Positions 41,201 through 55,600 of a DNA stretch of 64,000 bases are shown one piece after another. A program made the position numbers and the translations under genes. The stretch spans positions 868,001 through 932,000 of the forward strand of contig NC_135554.1 in assembly GCF_964340395.1 (NCBI RefSeq). The letters are read 5' to 3'. Every line of letters starts with the position of its first letter. The first letter of the stretch is position 1. Source of the stretch: Glandiceps talaboti (lineage: Eukaryota; Hemichordata; Enteropneusta; Spengelidae). The notes beneath the pieces are model-generated. The model was not told the DNA's origin. It saw only the letters and a list, made by a program, of their open reading frames with translations, and searched no databases.

Positions 41201-44200
41201 CAATGGACACACTCTTACCTTGATAAATAAAACAATGAACAAACTCTTACCTTGATAAGTAAAACAATGAACACACTCTTACTTTGATAAGTAAAACAAT
41301 GGACCCACTCTTACCTTGATAAATAAAACAATGAACTCACTCTTACCTTGATAAGTAAAATGGTGGACCCACTCTTACCTTGATAATTAAAACAATGAAC
41401 ACACTCTTACCTTGATGAATAAGACAATGAACCCACTCTTACCTTGATAAGTAAAACAATGAACACACTCTTACCTTGATAAGTAAAACGATGAAGACAC
41501 TCTTACCTTGATAAATAAAACAATGGACCCACTCTTACCTTGATAATTAAAACAATGGACACACTCTTACCTTGATAAATAAGACAATGAACCCACTCTT
41601 ACCTTGATAAGTAAAACAATGAACACACTCTTACCTTGATAAGTAAAACAATGAACACACTCTTACCTTGATAAGTAAAACAATGAACCCACTCTTACCT
41701 TAATAAGTAAAACAATGAACACACTCTTACCTTGATAAGTAAAACAATGAACACACTCTTACCTTGATAAGTAAAACAATGAACACACTCTTACCTTGAT
41801 AAGTAAAACAATGGACACACTCTTACCTTGATAAATAAGACAATGAACACACTCTTACCTTGATAAATAAAACAATGAGCACACTCTTACCTTGATAAGT
41901 AAAACAATGGACACACTCTTACCTTGATACATAAGACAATGAACACACTCTTACCTTAATAAATAAAACAATGAACACACTCTTACCTTGATAAGTAAAA
42001 CAATGAACACACTCTTACCTTGATAAGTAAAACAATGAACACACTCTTACCTTGATAAGTAAAACAATGAACACACTCTTACCTTGATAAGTAAAACAAT
42101 GAACACACTCTTACCTTGATAAGTAAAACAATGAACACACTCTTACCTTGATAAGTAAAACAATGAACACACTCTTACCTTGATAAGTAAAACAATGGAC
42201 CCACTCTTACCTTGATATATAAAACAATGAACACACTCTTACCTTGATAAGTAAAACAATGGACCCACTCTTACCTTGATAAATAAGACAATGAACTCAC
42301 TCTTACCTTGATAAGTAAAACAATGGACCCACTCTTACCTTGATAAGTAAAACAATGGACCCACTCTTACCTTGATAAGTAAAACAATGAACACACTCTT
42401 ACCTTGATAAGTAAAACGATGGATCCACTCTTACCTTGATAAATAAAACAATGAACTCACTCTTACCTTGATAAGTAAAACAATGGACCCACTCTTACCT
42501 TGATAAGTAAAACAATGAACACACTCTTACCTTGATAAGTACAACAATGAATTCACTCTTACCTTGATAAGTAAAACAATGGACCCACTCTTACCTTGAT
42601 AAATAAAACAATGAACCTACTCTTACCTTGATAAGTAAAACAATGGACCCACTCTTACCTTGATAAGTAAAACAATGAACACACTCTTACCTTGATAATT
42701 AAAACAATGAACACACTCTTACCTTGATAAGTAAAACAATGGACCCACTCTTACCTTGATATATAAAACAATGAACACACTCTTACCTTGATAAGTAAAA
42801 CAATGGACCCACTCTTACCTTGATAAATAAGACAATGAACTCACTCTTACCTTGATAAGTAAAACAATGGACCCACTCTTACCTTGATAAGTAAAACAAT
42901 GGACCCACTCTTACCTTGATAAGTAAAACAATGAACACACTCTTACCTTGATAAGTACAACAATGAATTCACTCTTACCTTGATAAGTAAAACAATGGAC
43001 CCACTCTTACCTTGATAAATAAAACAATGAAGACATTCTTACCTTGATAAGTAAAACAATAGACCCACTCTTACCTTGATAATTAAAACAATGAACACAC
43101 TCTTACCTTGATAAATAAAACAATGAACACACTCTTACCTTGATAAGTAAAACAATGAACACACTCTTACCTTGATAGGTAAGACAATGATCACACTCTT
43201 ACCTTGATAAGTAAAACAATGATCACACTCTTACCTTGATAAGTAAAGTGGCAGTAGGTGGGATTGCAAGATCTCTATATTCTTGTCTGAAATTATAGAC
43301 AGGATTAAATATATCACTGTCCAGAGATACCATGGTGGTAATGTCTTTACCAATCCTAGATGATACAAAATAGGATTATTTTGTTGTTTCACTCATAGAA
43401 CAATAATAACAATGAAATGACAATGGACACACTCTTACGTTGATAAGTACAATGAAACTGACACCACATGATCAGTAGGATTCTTTTAATATTAGAATCA
43501 ACTAAAAAGTGAGCATTGTTATTCATCATTTTACACTGCAGTAGAAACAGACTATTGCTGAAATGACAACAGTAGGGTTTTCAATTGTTTACTTTCCAAC
43601 TGATAATGAACATGATAACAGTAGGGTTTTCAATTGTTTACTTTCTAACTGATAATGAACATGATAACAGTAGGGTTTTCAATTGTTTACTTTCCAACTG
43701 ATAATGAACATGATAACAGTAGGGTTTTCAATTGTTTACTTTCCAACTGATAATGAACATGATAACAGTAGGGTTTTCAATTGTTTACTTTCCAACTGAT
43801 AATGAACATGATAACAGTAGGGTTTTCAATTGTTTACTTTCCAACTGATAATGAACATGATAACAGTAGGGTTTTCAAATGTTTACTTTCTAACTGATAA
43901 TGAACATGATAACAGTAGGGTTTTCAATTGTTTACTTTCTAACTTATAATGAACATGATAACAGTAGGGTTTTCAATTGTTTACTTTCCAACTGATAATG
44001 AACATGATAACAGTAGGGTTTTCAATTGTTTACTTTCTAACTGATAATGAACATGATAACAGTAGGGTTTTCAATTGTTTACTTTCCAACTGATAATGAA
44101 CATGATAACAGTAGGGTTTTCAATTGTTTACTTTCCAACTGATAATGAACATGATAACAGTAGGGTTTTCAATTGTTTACTTTCCAACTGATAATGAACA

Positions 44201-47200
44201 TGATAACAGTAGGGTTTTCAATTGTTTACTTTCCAACTGATAATGAACATGATAACAGTAGGGTTTTCAATTGTTTACTTTCTAACTGATAATGAACATG
44301 ATAACAGTAGGGTTTTCAATTGTTTACTTTCCAACTGATAATGAACATGATAACAGTAGGGTTTTCAATTGTTTACTTTCTAACTGATAATGAACATGAT
44401 AACAGTAGGGTTTTCAATTGTTTACTTTCCAACTGATAATGAACATGATAACAGTAGGGTTTTCAATTGATAATGAACATGATAACAGTAGGGTTTTCAA
44501 TTGTTAATGAATATGATAACTTGTCTACTTGTACACCACCACTATAAATTGTTTCTTTTACAGATGAAGCTGTCTGAGTGTTTGTAAAAGTTGTCATGAA
44601 TATCCCATCAGTGAAAGGCAATTTGGGCTGCATATTAAGTCAACTTAGGATAGTACATAATATCCCATCAGTGAAAGGCAATTTGGGCTGCATATCAAGT
44701 CACCTTAGGATAGTACATAATATCCCATCAGTGAAAGGCAATTTGGGCTGCATATCAAGTCAACTTAGGATAGTACATAATATCCCATCAGTGAAAGGCA
44801 ATTTGGGCTGCATATTAAGTCACCTTAGGATAGTACATAATATCCCATCAGTGAAAGGCAATTTGGGCTGCATATGAAGTCACCTTAGGATAGTACATAA
44901 TATCCCATCAGTGAAAGGCAATTTGGGCTGCATATGAAGTCAACTTAGGATAGTACATAATATCCCATCAGTGAAAGGCAATTTGGGCTGCATATTAAGT
45001 CACCTTAGGATAGTACATAATATCCCATCAGTGAAAGGCAATTTGGGCTGCATATGAAGTCACCTTAGGATAGTACATAATATCCCATCAGTGAAAGGCA
45101 ATTTGGGCTGCATATCAAGTCACCTTAGGATAGTACATAATATCCCATCAGTGAAAGGCAATTTGGGCTGCATATCAAGTCACCTTAGGATAGTACATAA
45201 TATCCCATCAGTGAAAGGCAATTTGGGCTGCATATTAAGTCACCTTAGGATAGTACATAATATCCCATCAGTGAAAGGCAATTTGGGCTGCATATCAAGT
45301 TACCTTAGGATAGTACATAATATCCCATCAGTGAAAGGCAATTTGGGCTGCATATTAAGTCAACTTAGGATAGTACATAATATCCCATCAGTGAAAGGCA
45401 ATTTGGGCTGCATATTAAGTCAACTTAGGATAGTACATAATATCCCATCAGTGAAAGGCAATTTGGGCTGCATATCAAGTTACCTTAGGATAGTACATAA
45501 TATCCCATGTGAAAGGCAATTTGGGCTGCATATTAAGTCAACTTAGGATAGTACATAATATCCCATCAGTGAAAGGCAATTTGGGCTGCATATTAAGTCA
45601 CCTTAGGATAGTACATAATATCCCATCAGTGAAAGGCAATTTGGGCTGCATATCAAGTCAACTTAGGATAGTTCATAATATCCCATCAGTGAAAGGCAAT
45701 TTGGGCTGCATATGAAGTCACCTAAGGATAGTACATAATATCCCATCAGCGAAAGGCAATTTGGGCTGCATATGAAGTCACCTAAGGATAGTACATAATA
45801 TCCCATCAGTGAAAGGCAATTTGGGCTGCATATTAAGTCACCTTAGGATAGTACATAATATCCCATCAGTGAAAGGCAATTTGGGCTGCATATCAAGTTA
45901 CCTTAGGATAGTACATAATAACCCATCAGTGAAAGGCAATTTGGGCTGCATATTAAGTCAACTTAGGAGAGTACATAATATCCCATCAGTGAAAGGCAAT
46001 TTGGGCTGCATATCAAGTTACCTTAGGATTGTACATAATATCCCATCAGTGAAAGGCAATTTGGGCTGCATATTAAGTCAACCTAGGATAGTACATAATA
46101 TCCCATCAGTGAAAGGCAATTTGGGCTGCATATCGAGTCACCTTAGGATAGTACATAATATCCCATCAGTGAAAGGCAATTTGGGCTGCATTTTAAGTCA
46201 CCTTAGGATAGTACATAATATCCCATCAGTGAAAGGCAATTTGGGCTGCATATTAAGTCAACTTAGGATAGTACATAAAACTTTCATGTTTCTAAATATA
46301 ATACCAGGGTTAAAATAGAGTGTGTGGTTAAAAGTGCAGACATTGATTTAGAAAACATTGAAGGCAAATTGATCTGTATATGATTTGTCACTTGCTATTT
46401 AGCACAACTTATACTCAATTATGATAACAATAATAATAATCATGAAATAGTTTTTTACAATAATAAAAAAATTTCATTAATAATTGAGATCAAGTTTATT
46501 TGAATATTAACCCCACCCTAAGTGGGGCAGTTTGCTCTTGCTATCAAACAAGCAACCTATCAGTCAGAATATCGCCACTGTTATATTTTTTTTGTTTTTG
46601 TAACATGTGTAGAAGTGGTTCTCCTGTACAGCTCTTCCATTGTGCAGTTTTGTTTTAGCAAAGTAATAAAGTGGTTAGTGGTTTCATATGGTAACTCACA
46701 CACATTATGGAACATTATTTGTTAGTTTGTAAAATATTGTACTTTTATAGTGGTCATTAGTTTTATACATATATTATACTTTTACCCCTAATTTTGCTTA
46801 TTAATAACCCAATCAATTGTCTTGAACAAACTTATATCTGCTCATTCAAAGCAATCTATTTTTAGACCTAATTTGCATATTAAACACAGTCAATTTGTCT
46901 TGAACAAACCTATATCTGCTCATGACACCCACAAAAGAAACTAGTAAGCGTTTGCAAGCAAAAGCGTAGTTGCAGAGGTGCCATAAGACTGTAAGTTTAG
47001 GGTTGTCGCCATTCATTTATAGAGGTCATGGTTGTGTGGAGATAAAATAAGATATATTTACTTAAGGGTTGGGATGCAATTGATATATCAAAGGATCATG
47101 GTAGCTGTCATATGAAGTTGCAAATCATATAAAGCTCACTTTTCTTGCTCATTTAAAACAAAAATCAATATGAATATTGTGTGGGAACAAAACTTTGCAG

Positions 47201-49194
47201 ACACTAATCAACAAAATGAACAAAACGGGAAAAATGTGTCCCAAATAGCCGCCAACCGCTGTGACCCGAACCCTTATTTACTTCAAAACCCCGGGCCATT
47301 TTGAACTTTTGAAAAAACGTCACCGTTTATCGTTTCACTATGCTTACATAGTCAGCTTTAATACCCCAAGGTCTACTGAGTAGACTAACATCATGTGACA
47401 GACACAGCATACAGATGTATGAAGCAGAGAGCAGCTTGTTTGATCAACACATTCTAATTCTATTTCTAATTCTATTTACTCCTTAATACTAATAAGTATC
47501 ACACCAAGTTTGTGATTGTGTACATGTGTGGACAACACTACATTGTAGTAATGGTGAAAAGAGTTAATGTGTTGTGATTCATGTTCTTTGAAAACTTTGC
47601 TAAATGCAGAGCAGACAATGTCATTTGTGAGATTATTCCAGTCATTTGCGGTGCAGGAATAATATGAGTATTTGTATGTATTTGTTTTTGCTGGTATTCC
47701 ATGGAACATGTGTGAATGAGATTGTCTCCGTTTGAAGTATTGTTCTGTTGGTAATTCAACTTTTCCATTTAGTGCTTTATATGCCATGGTTAGCCTGGAG
47801 CACTATTCACCTGTTTTCTGAAGGTTCCCATTGAAGCTCCCTTAGCATTGCTGTAAGCCTGTCTGTTTTGGTGTAGTGTTGAAGAACAAAGTGGACAGCC
47901 CATCTTTGAACCGTTTCAATGTCATGTTTGTCAGTAGTTGTATGTGGGTCCCAGGTACAACATCCATATTCTAGGATAGGACATACAAGTGTAAAATATG
48001 ACTTTGTTTTGATGTCTTTGGATGCGGATTTTAGGTTCCAGTGTAGAAATCTAATGTTCTGTTCGCTTTAGCTACTATGCCCTTAATGTGATGTTTCCAT
48101 TTAAGGTCGTTTGATAGCTCAATAATTCCCAAATACGGATGATGTTTTACAGTTTCAAGATCGTTCTCTTTGATTGATCAATATGTATATACTGTGTTAC
48201 CAAGTATACCACCTGTCGTATGATGGTTAAACCTTAGCATACCAACATATCTGTATGTCACATGATCATTTTACTTAATACTTTACTTCTAATAAAGACT
48301 AGTACTTAGCAGCAGTACAAGACACATTGTTTGTATGGGAGAGCCAGCAAGCTGACATGTTTGCATCATTCTATACAGAAATTACTCAGTTCAGCACCAC
48401 TACTAAAGTATTATGATGTGCATACTGAAGTCACAATACAGTGTGATGCTTCGGAATCAGGATTGGGAGCCACTTTATTACAACAAGGCCAACTAGTCAC
48501 ATTTGTCTGAAACTGAACAAAGATATGCACAAATAGAGAAAGAATGTCTAGCCATAGTCTTCGCATGTTGCAGGTTCGGTCAATATCTACATTGCCGAGA
48601 TTTAATCACAGTTGAATCTGATCACAAGCTGTTGGTTCCAATTTTCCAGAAACCAATACATTCAGCACCAAAGTGATTGCAGAGAATGTTACTTAGACAA
48701 AAGTACAATCTATATGTTGAATATCTACCTGGCTCAAAGATGTACATAGCCGATATGCTAAGCAGAGCATATGAACCAAGCAGAGATGCTAATGTCAAGG
48801 TCAAGCCGGAATACCAAATATTCCAATTGACAAGAGAGATTCAACTATTCAGAGAGATTGCAGCAATAAATCAAGCAGGTTACTTATGTCTGTCAGAAGG
48901 CACACATCAACAAGTGAAAGCTGGCACAACTGCTGATATCCTAATGCAAACACTCATGAATACAATAATGACAGGATGGCCAAATTCATGTGATGAAGTA
49001 CCAGTTTGTATTCTTGAATACTGGAACTTCAGGGATGAACTTACAGTCCACAATGGAGTCTTATACAAAGGCATGAAAGTAATCATTCCAACATCTATGC
49101 GACACCATGGCAATTGGTCCAGCAGTTTTTGACTTAAAGTTGTTAACACATCCACACAGACAGACAGACAGACAGACAGACACACAGACAGACA

Positions 49195-49227
<33 letters not shown>

Positions 49228-49636
49228 TGCCTTGCCTATAGCATTGTACAACCGACATTTGTAATAATTGCCGAAATTTGTAATAACACCGATATTTGTA
49301 ATAAAAATCATGTTTTCCTTGTAATAAAACCGACATTTGTAATAATTGCCGAAATTTGTAATAATTTCTATGAACGACAAATGTAATAAAAATTGCTGAT
49401 ATTTGTAATAAATTTCAGAAAAAAAATGTAATAAAATTGCCGAAATTTGTAATAAAAAATTACATTAAGGAGGGTCCTTCCTTTCACACTAAAACATGGG
49501 TTATCTAAATAAAGAAATACAAGATCGCAAAAACATCACGTCAAACGAAAGTGGATTTAACAAGCATTAATTGAATTGGTTAATATAATAATTAATTGAA
49601 CAATTAAACAAGTTATTATTATTTCAATCAATCCGC

Positions 49637-49669
<33 letters not shown>

Positions 49670-52600
49670 TGTATGTATGTATGTATGTATGTATGTATGT
49701 ATGTATGTATGTATGGTATGTGATGAAGTTTAAGAATGATTGAACAAACAAACGAACGAATTAACGAACAAAGAAATGAATGAATGAATGAATGAATGAA
49801 TGAACGAACAAATTAATTAATTAGTTAATTGATGGGTGGATGCCATTCATTTGAAGGAACTAATTCATTAATTGATGGATGAATGAATGCATGAATGAAG
49901 GAATGAATGAATGAATGAATGAACGAACTAACAAATTAATTATAATGGATGGTTGGATGGATGGATGAATGAATGAATGAATGAATGAATGTACACTGTG
50001 TAATCCTTAGCGGAGTTTTGTTATATTTTGCAAGCTGCCGCGGATACTGAGCAATTCGACATAATATATTAGAAAATATGTGTTCGCATGACATTTACAT
50101 GAAATTTGTGAGATTTGTCGCCACCGATGTGTATCGATTTGACTTATACCATCAATGTTTGAGTACAGCAGCCCCCTTTCATATCATTACAGTGATTTTC
50201 TATTCTTCATCAATCTATTCAATTTTAGTGGCGTTTTCGAGGATGTGCATGGTTTAGTGAGCTGTGCACTATGGGTAGTAGTTCATCATTTTAAATCTGA
50301 TGGGAAGGGATTTCAGGGATAGTTGTTGACCAGTAGAGCCGGGAATGAGTTCATGAGTTCTGATTTATTTAGATGAAAGACAGAAAAATAGCGCAAATAT
50401 TGCGTTGCCGCACAACTTCATGTTCAGGGCAATGATAGATATATAATTTTTTGAAGATTTAAAGTTGTAACCAAAACAAAATTTTCATACCTAATTTCCA
50501 TCATCATAATCCAGCCATCCTATGTTGGAAGTGTACTTAATCAAAACAAGTATAGCAACATCCTAATCAAACTTTAAATTGATGTGTCTACAAGGTTTTG
50601 TACTTCTTTATTTTTAAAAAAATCAATTTGGAACTAAGTCATACCAATGTAACAGGTTTAACTTTCTTGGTTGTCTTATTGTAATATTTTAAACACAAGC
50701 TACATTCAGTTTATATGGAATCATGGTATGCGTAACATATCTTCGTCCATACATCCCTAAATGCATTTCCATTAAATTTCAGCCCAATCTGCTCAGTGGT
50801 TTTGGAATTATAGATTTTCAACCAAAGAGACACATTTTTAGCCCTAATTTGCATATCACTGATGGAATCATCCCGTCATGAACAAATCTTACTTTACACC
50901 CCCTTAAGAATGTTCCCACCAAATTTCGCACCAATCTGCCCAGTAGTTTCTGAGTTTAAGTTTTTTGACCAAAAATCACATTTTCTGACCCAAATCACAC
51001 ACCTGTGATGCGATCATTTTGATTTGAACAATTCCCAACTAGACACCCAAGGTAATGGACCCACCAAATATCGTGGCAATCGGTTCAGCGGTTTTTGACT
51101 TTAAGTTGTTTACACACATACACACACATACAGACAGACAGACAGATGCCGGGCGATCCCTATAGCACTACTGAACCTCAGTTCAGTTGTGCTAAAAAAG
51201 GGAGAATAACGTCTCCCCGATCCCTTTCTCTAAAATAATGAAATCTTATCTCCATTTCAATTAAATCATTATTTTGTGTATTTCAATTTTGAACTTGTAG
51301 AATGTTTGATAATAGCACAGCCAAATGTTGTTGTGGCCATTATATATAACATTACAACTTGTTTTGTATATTTACAGAGACTTGTACCAATTACGAATAT
51401 ACTTGTAATAAAGTTGTTGAAAACTTGTAACAAAATTGCCGACCTTTGTAATAAACTAACGATAATTGTAATAAAATTGCCGACATTTGTAATAACCTTT
51501 GACATTTGTAATAAAATTGCCGACATTTGTAATAAACTGACGACATTTGTAATAAAATTGCATGCCGACATTTGTAATAAACTAACGACATTTGTATAAG
51601 ATTGACGACATTTGTAATAAAATTGCCGACATTTGTAATAAAATAACGACATTTGTATAAGATTGATGACATTTGTAATAAAATTGATGACATTTGTAAT
51701 ACAATTGACGACATTTGTAATAAACTAACGACAATTGTAATAAAATTGCTGACATTTGTAATAACTTATTAACGACATTTGTAATCAAATTGCCGACATT
51801 TGTAATAACATTGCCGACATTTGTAATAAACTAACGACATTTGTAATAAAATTGCCGACATTTGTAATAAACTAACGACATTTGTAATAAAATTGACGAC
51901 ATTCGTAATAAACTAACGACAATTGTAATAAAATTGCCGACATTTGTAATAACATTGCCGACATTTGTAATAAAATTGCCGACATTTGTAATAAACTAAC
52001 GACATTTGTATAAGATTGATGACATTTTTAATAAACTAACGACATTTGTAATAACATTACCGACATTTGTAACACAATTGCCAACATTTGTAACGACATT
52101 TGAAGTAAAACTGACAGTAAAAATTTACAAAATAAGTGCATCATCTTCACCAATCCTAGATTTCAACAATTAAACACCTGGATCTAAGAAACTTTTATCA
52201 AAATTCCCTGTGTAAGAACTTATTCTACAAGTTAAGCCAGGGAAGTTTTGCGCCGGTATTTAGCACCAAAAATTGATACAGAACTAAATTGTTATGTATT
52301 TACTTCTATGATTCAAATCCAAAATTCTTCCTTTATATATCAGAGTTTATCGTTGGTTGGCCTGTCATAGGTTTGTGTTAATAAAACCATCAGGCAAATA
52401 TTGGCAAGCGATTATGTTTCTTTTTATACATAAGTACAATTAGTTCACAGACCAACAATAATCGAAACTGGAAACTGGTATGTGTGTCGCTAGACTTTGG
52501 TGAGATAAAGCGATATACAGTATCCATAACACCAAGTGTTCGTAATGTATGATGTCTGAAATATTCGCCTTTATGCATATTAATCTCTTCACACTCACGG

Positions 52601-55600
52601 ACAAGAATATGTCCCTGTAAACTTATTGATATACTAACTAATTTGTTTTTAAAAATTACTCATACCAATTACTTCTCAAGCCATTATGAAGCTTTCAATT
52701 TTTGCCCCCAAATGCACTCTAAAATTGGTTGTGTAATCGAAGTGTTGATAAAGTGATGGATTGATGATGCTAGTTCGTATATTCACTCATCACTCAGAAG
52801 CCTTCACAATCACAAACAACTCATACATTCGCCGCTTGTACACTAGAGGAAGTAAGATTTAAGAACTAGATAAAATCAGGTTAGAAAACAGATTGAAATT
52901 ACTTTTTAGCTACCCTCCATACGCCCGTCTTTCCATCCCTCCGTCAGTCAGTCAGTCAGCCAGCCAGCCAGTCAGTCAGTCAGTCAACCAACCGACCAGC
53001 CAACCAGCCAACCAACCAACCAACCAGCCAGCCAACCAACCAACCGACAAGTTATCTTTTGACAAAGTCAATTTAACAACACGTCCGCCAATGATCAAAA
53101 TTTACATCCGTTCAATAAAGCACGACATGTTCATCAAGTTAATTATGATTTGGACTGATGGGTTGGTACATGAATACTGCTGGGTATATAATGTGGGTAC
53201 TAGGTAAGTAAGTAGCTAGGTAGATAAGTAGACTTATTATTGACTAATCGCATGATTGATTGATTGATTGATTGATTGACAAAGACTCAAAGATCCACGT
53301 GGCTGACATAATTGTTGTAAATTAATTTTAGGAAGCCTGTAATGACGATATTTTAAATCCCTTCTAAGTTTAGAATGAGTAACTCCATTTCTTTGAAAGT
53401 CAGAGAGGAACCCCCTTAACCTTTTTTTATTACAAATTTCGGCAGGTTTATTACACATTTTTTTCTGAAATTTATTACAAATATCGGCAATTTTTATTAC
53501 AATTGTCGTTCACAGAATTTATTACAAATGTCGTCAGTTTATTACAAATATCGGCAATTTATTACAAATGTCGGCAATTTTATTACAAATTTCGGTTTAT
53601 TACAAATTTCGGCAATTATGACAAATGTCGGTTGTACATAGCATTGCAGAACCTTTATCAGTTCAGTTGTGCTAAAAAATAAAATAATATTCTTGTAGTG
53701 TTTTTAATGAGCATGACAAAATATAAATAAGTGTCTTAGGCAATACAAACTAAGTACATTAAGTATAAAAACAATTAAAAATACAGTTTGCAATGGTATT
53801 GGTAAATCACTTTGAAGTTTCGAATTTAACGTTAATCTTATTGTGTCACTTTTAATTGATATATTGGTACAATTTATGAAAAGTGTGAGAATTTCCTTGT
53901 GCTGCCAATATCATGATTATGGAATAATCAGGAAGTGTCAATAAACTCACTGTCGCAGTTTCAGACACAAACAGACTCCACCATTATCGTCAATATTTGT
54001 GGAATTCTTACAGTGTCATGTTAAAGAATTCACATGAAGTGATACTACACTGACAATTTCATATGAATGAGAGATTATGTTAACATTTTCTGAATATAGG
54101 GCTGATTTTTAACCCCGTGGAAATCATATCACATTTTAATATTATATGACACAGGTCAAAATCTAGTGTGAAGTTAAATGTCAATTTTGAAATAGATATG
54201 CCAAAGATTACAGCCATACTATTTTAGAAGGGCTTCTCCAAAATCCCCAAATTTATCACACTTGCATAGCTCAGTGCGCCCCTGGGGTCGGAAAAATTTA
54301 TATTGTTTTCAGTAAACTTTGCAATACTCTATAATCAATCCATATTGTAGCTGTCAATGTACTTCTACACAGTACTACTACTGCTGCTGTTGACAAAATG
54401 CTTCGTAGAATAAATAGATTACTTTGGACTGTACTACATGAATTCACTGAATGGTGAGGGATATTTGTTACAGTATGTTGTGAAAGTCTATGATGATTTG
54501 AAAACCGGCGATTTCAGAATAGTATTAGTAAGGCACGTTGCAAATATTGTTTACAGGGAATGTCATCGACAACTTTATAAATCATTACTGAACAATGAAT
54601 TTGGCCTGTCAAGCTTGCTCGATTGTGATGCAAGTTGTTCAGACAAATATAACCCATATGTATAAGTAAAACTTTAACTAGTACAAAATATGTGAAGTCA
54701 CAGTAAGTTACACTGGCATATAGTAATAAATAATTTATGTTCGGACAAACTCTTGTGGATTCCTGAGGATTTTTCACAAAATGATCTATGTTTTATGCAC
54801 AAAACTGCTATATACAAATGGCAAGTATTAGATTTTGTCGACAGGGCACACTCGATCCACAGTATAATAAGATACATTCGATTTGAATTATTCAAAGTTA
54901 TGTTTTTAAGTGCGCACAATTAGTAATAAATGAAATAATATTTTTATACTTATATTCCTATACACAGCCAGTACTAAGCTCCAAACTGTTTTGACTTGAA
55001 TCTTGAGTGAGAAATGTTGCGCAATTAGTTGTGAGTGTAAAACTTCAACTTTTACACCTCCTACACAACAACCATAAGTGATATTCCTCTAAAGTCCTCC
55101 CAACATTTTTCATTATTATATATTATATTATAGCATTACCAATTCCAGTGAATTTTGTGACGTCATCGCTGTACATTATTACTGATAATGTACTCCATTA
55201 TTGGGCATCGCGGCCCCGGAACGAGCATAACAATACAAGCTTATGTCCGTAAGGCAATAAAGGTGTGGGTATTTAAGAACAGGGAAATTATGGGGTAAAC
55301 ACCATAAGAATTTTTTTGAATGTTGCGCTACATACGCATGTTATCTAATATATTCATATATGATCAGCTGATCGTACCCACTGTCAGTGTTACTGAGTTA
55401 CTTGGCTGTGTCGGGACGTCGCGTAGTACATGGCATATATGTACTACATGGAGATGAGATTTGTTCTGTTTCTTCATATGACTAGGTATTTTTTCGAAAT
55501 GTATGTTGTTACTTATAATTGTCATTTCTACTGTTTAAAAATACAACGCATTCATGAAACAAATTTGTGTTCACAGCAGTTCATTGAAGTGTTTTGCGTT

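Larger units (their letters stand above)
49245..53638. mobile_element. Candidate non-autonomous DNA transposon with subterminal repeats
   Basis: Both ends start TGTACAACCGACATTTGT (right end read inverted) and match for more than 40 bp with few changes. The flanks carry a 6-bp direct repeat TAGCAT (49239-49244 and 53639-53644), and joining the flanks restores the tail of a dispersed repeat. Beyond the termini lie tandem copies of CGACATTTGTAATAAAATTG, in opposite orientation at the two ends, plus a large internal block at 51405-52105. The interior holds tetranucleotide tracts and a copy of a dispersed repeat, but no transposase that I recognise. Superfamily unassigned; 6-bp duplications are known for few groups. 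Confidence 0.8.

Noticed and set aside
44578-46318. Repeat protein frames NIPSVKGNLGCISSHLRIVH
   Set aside because: 60-bp array, 20 codons per unit; frame breaks wherever the unit has TGA (CATATGAAG), so not kept open by selection.
51269-51788. Minus-strand frames with YYKCRQ repeats
   Set aside because: Translation of the GACATTTGTAATAAA short repeats in the TIR element, not a gene.
54438-54665. 75-residue plus-strand open frame in the B-C intron
   Set aside because: No recognisable family, no splice context, AT-rich sequence in which such frames are expected by chance.
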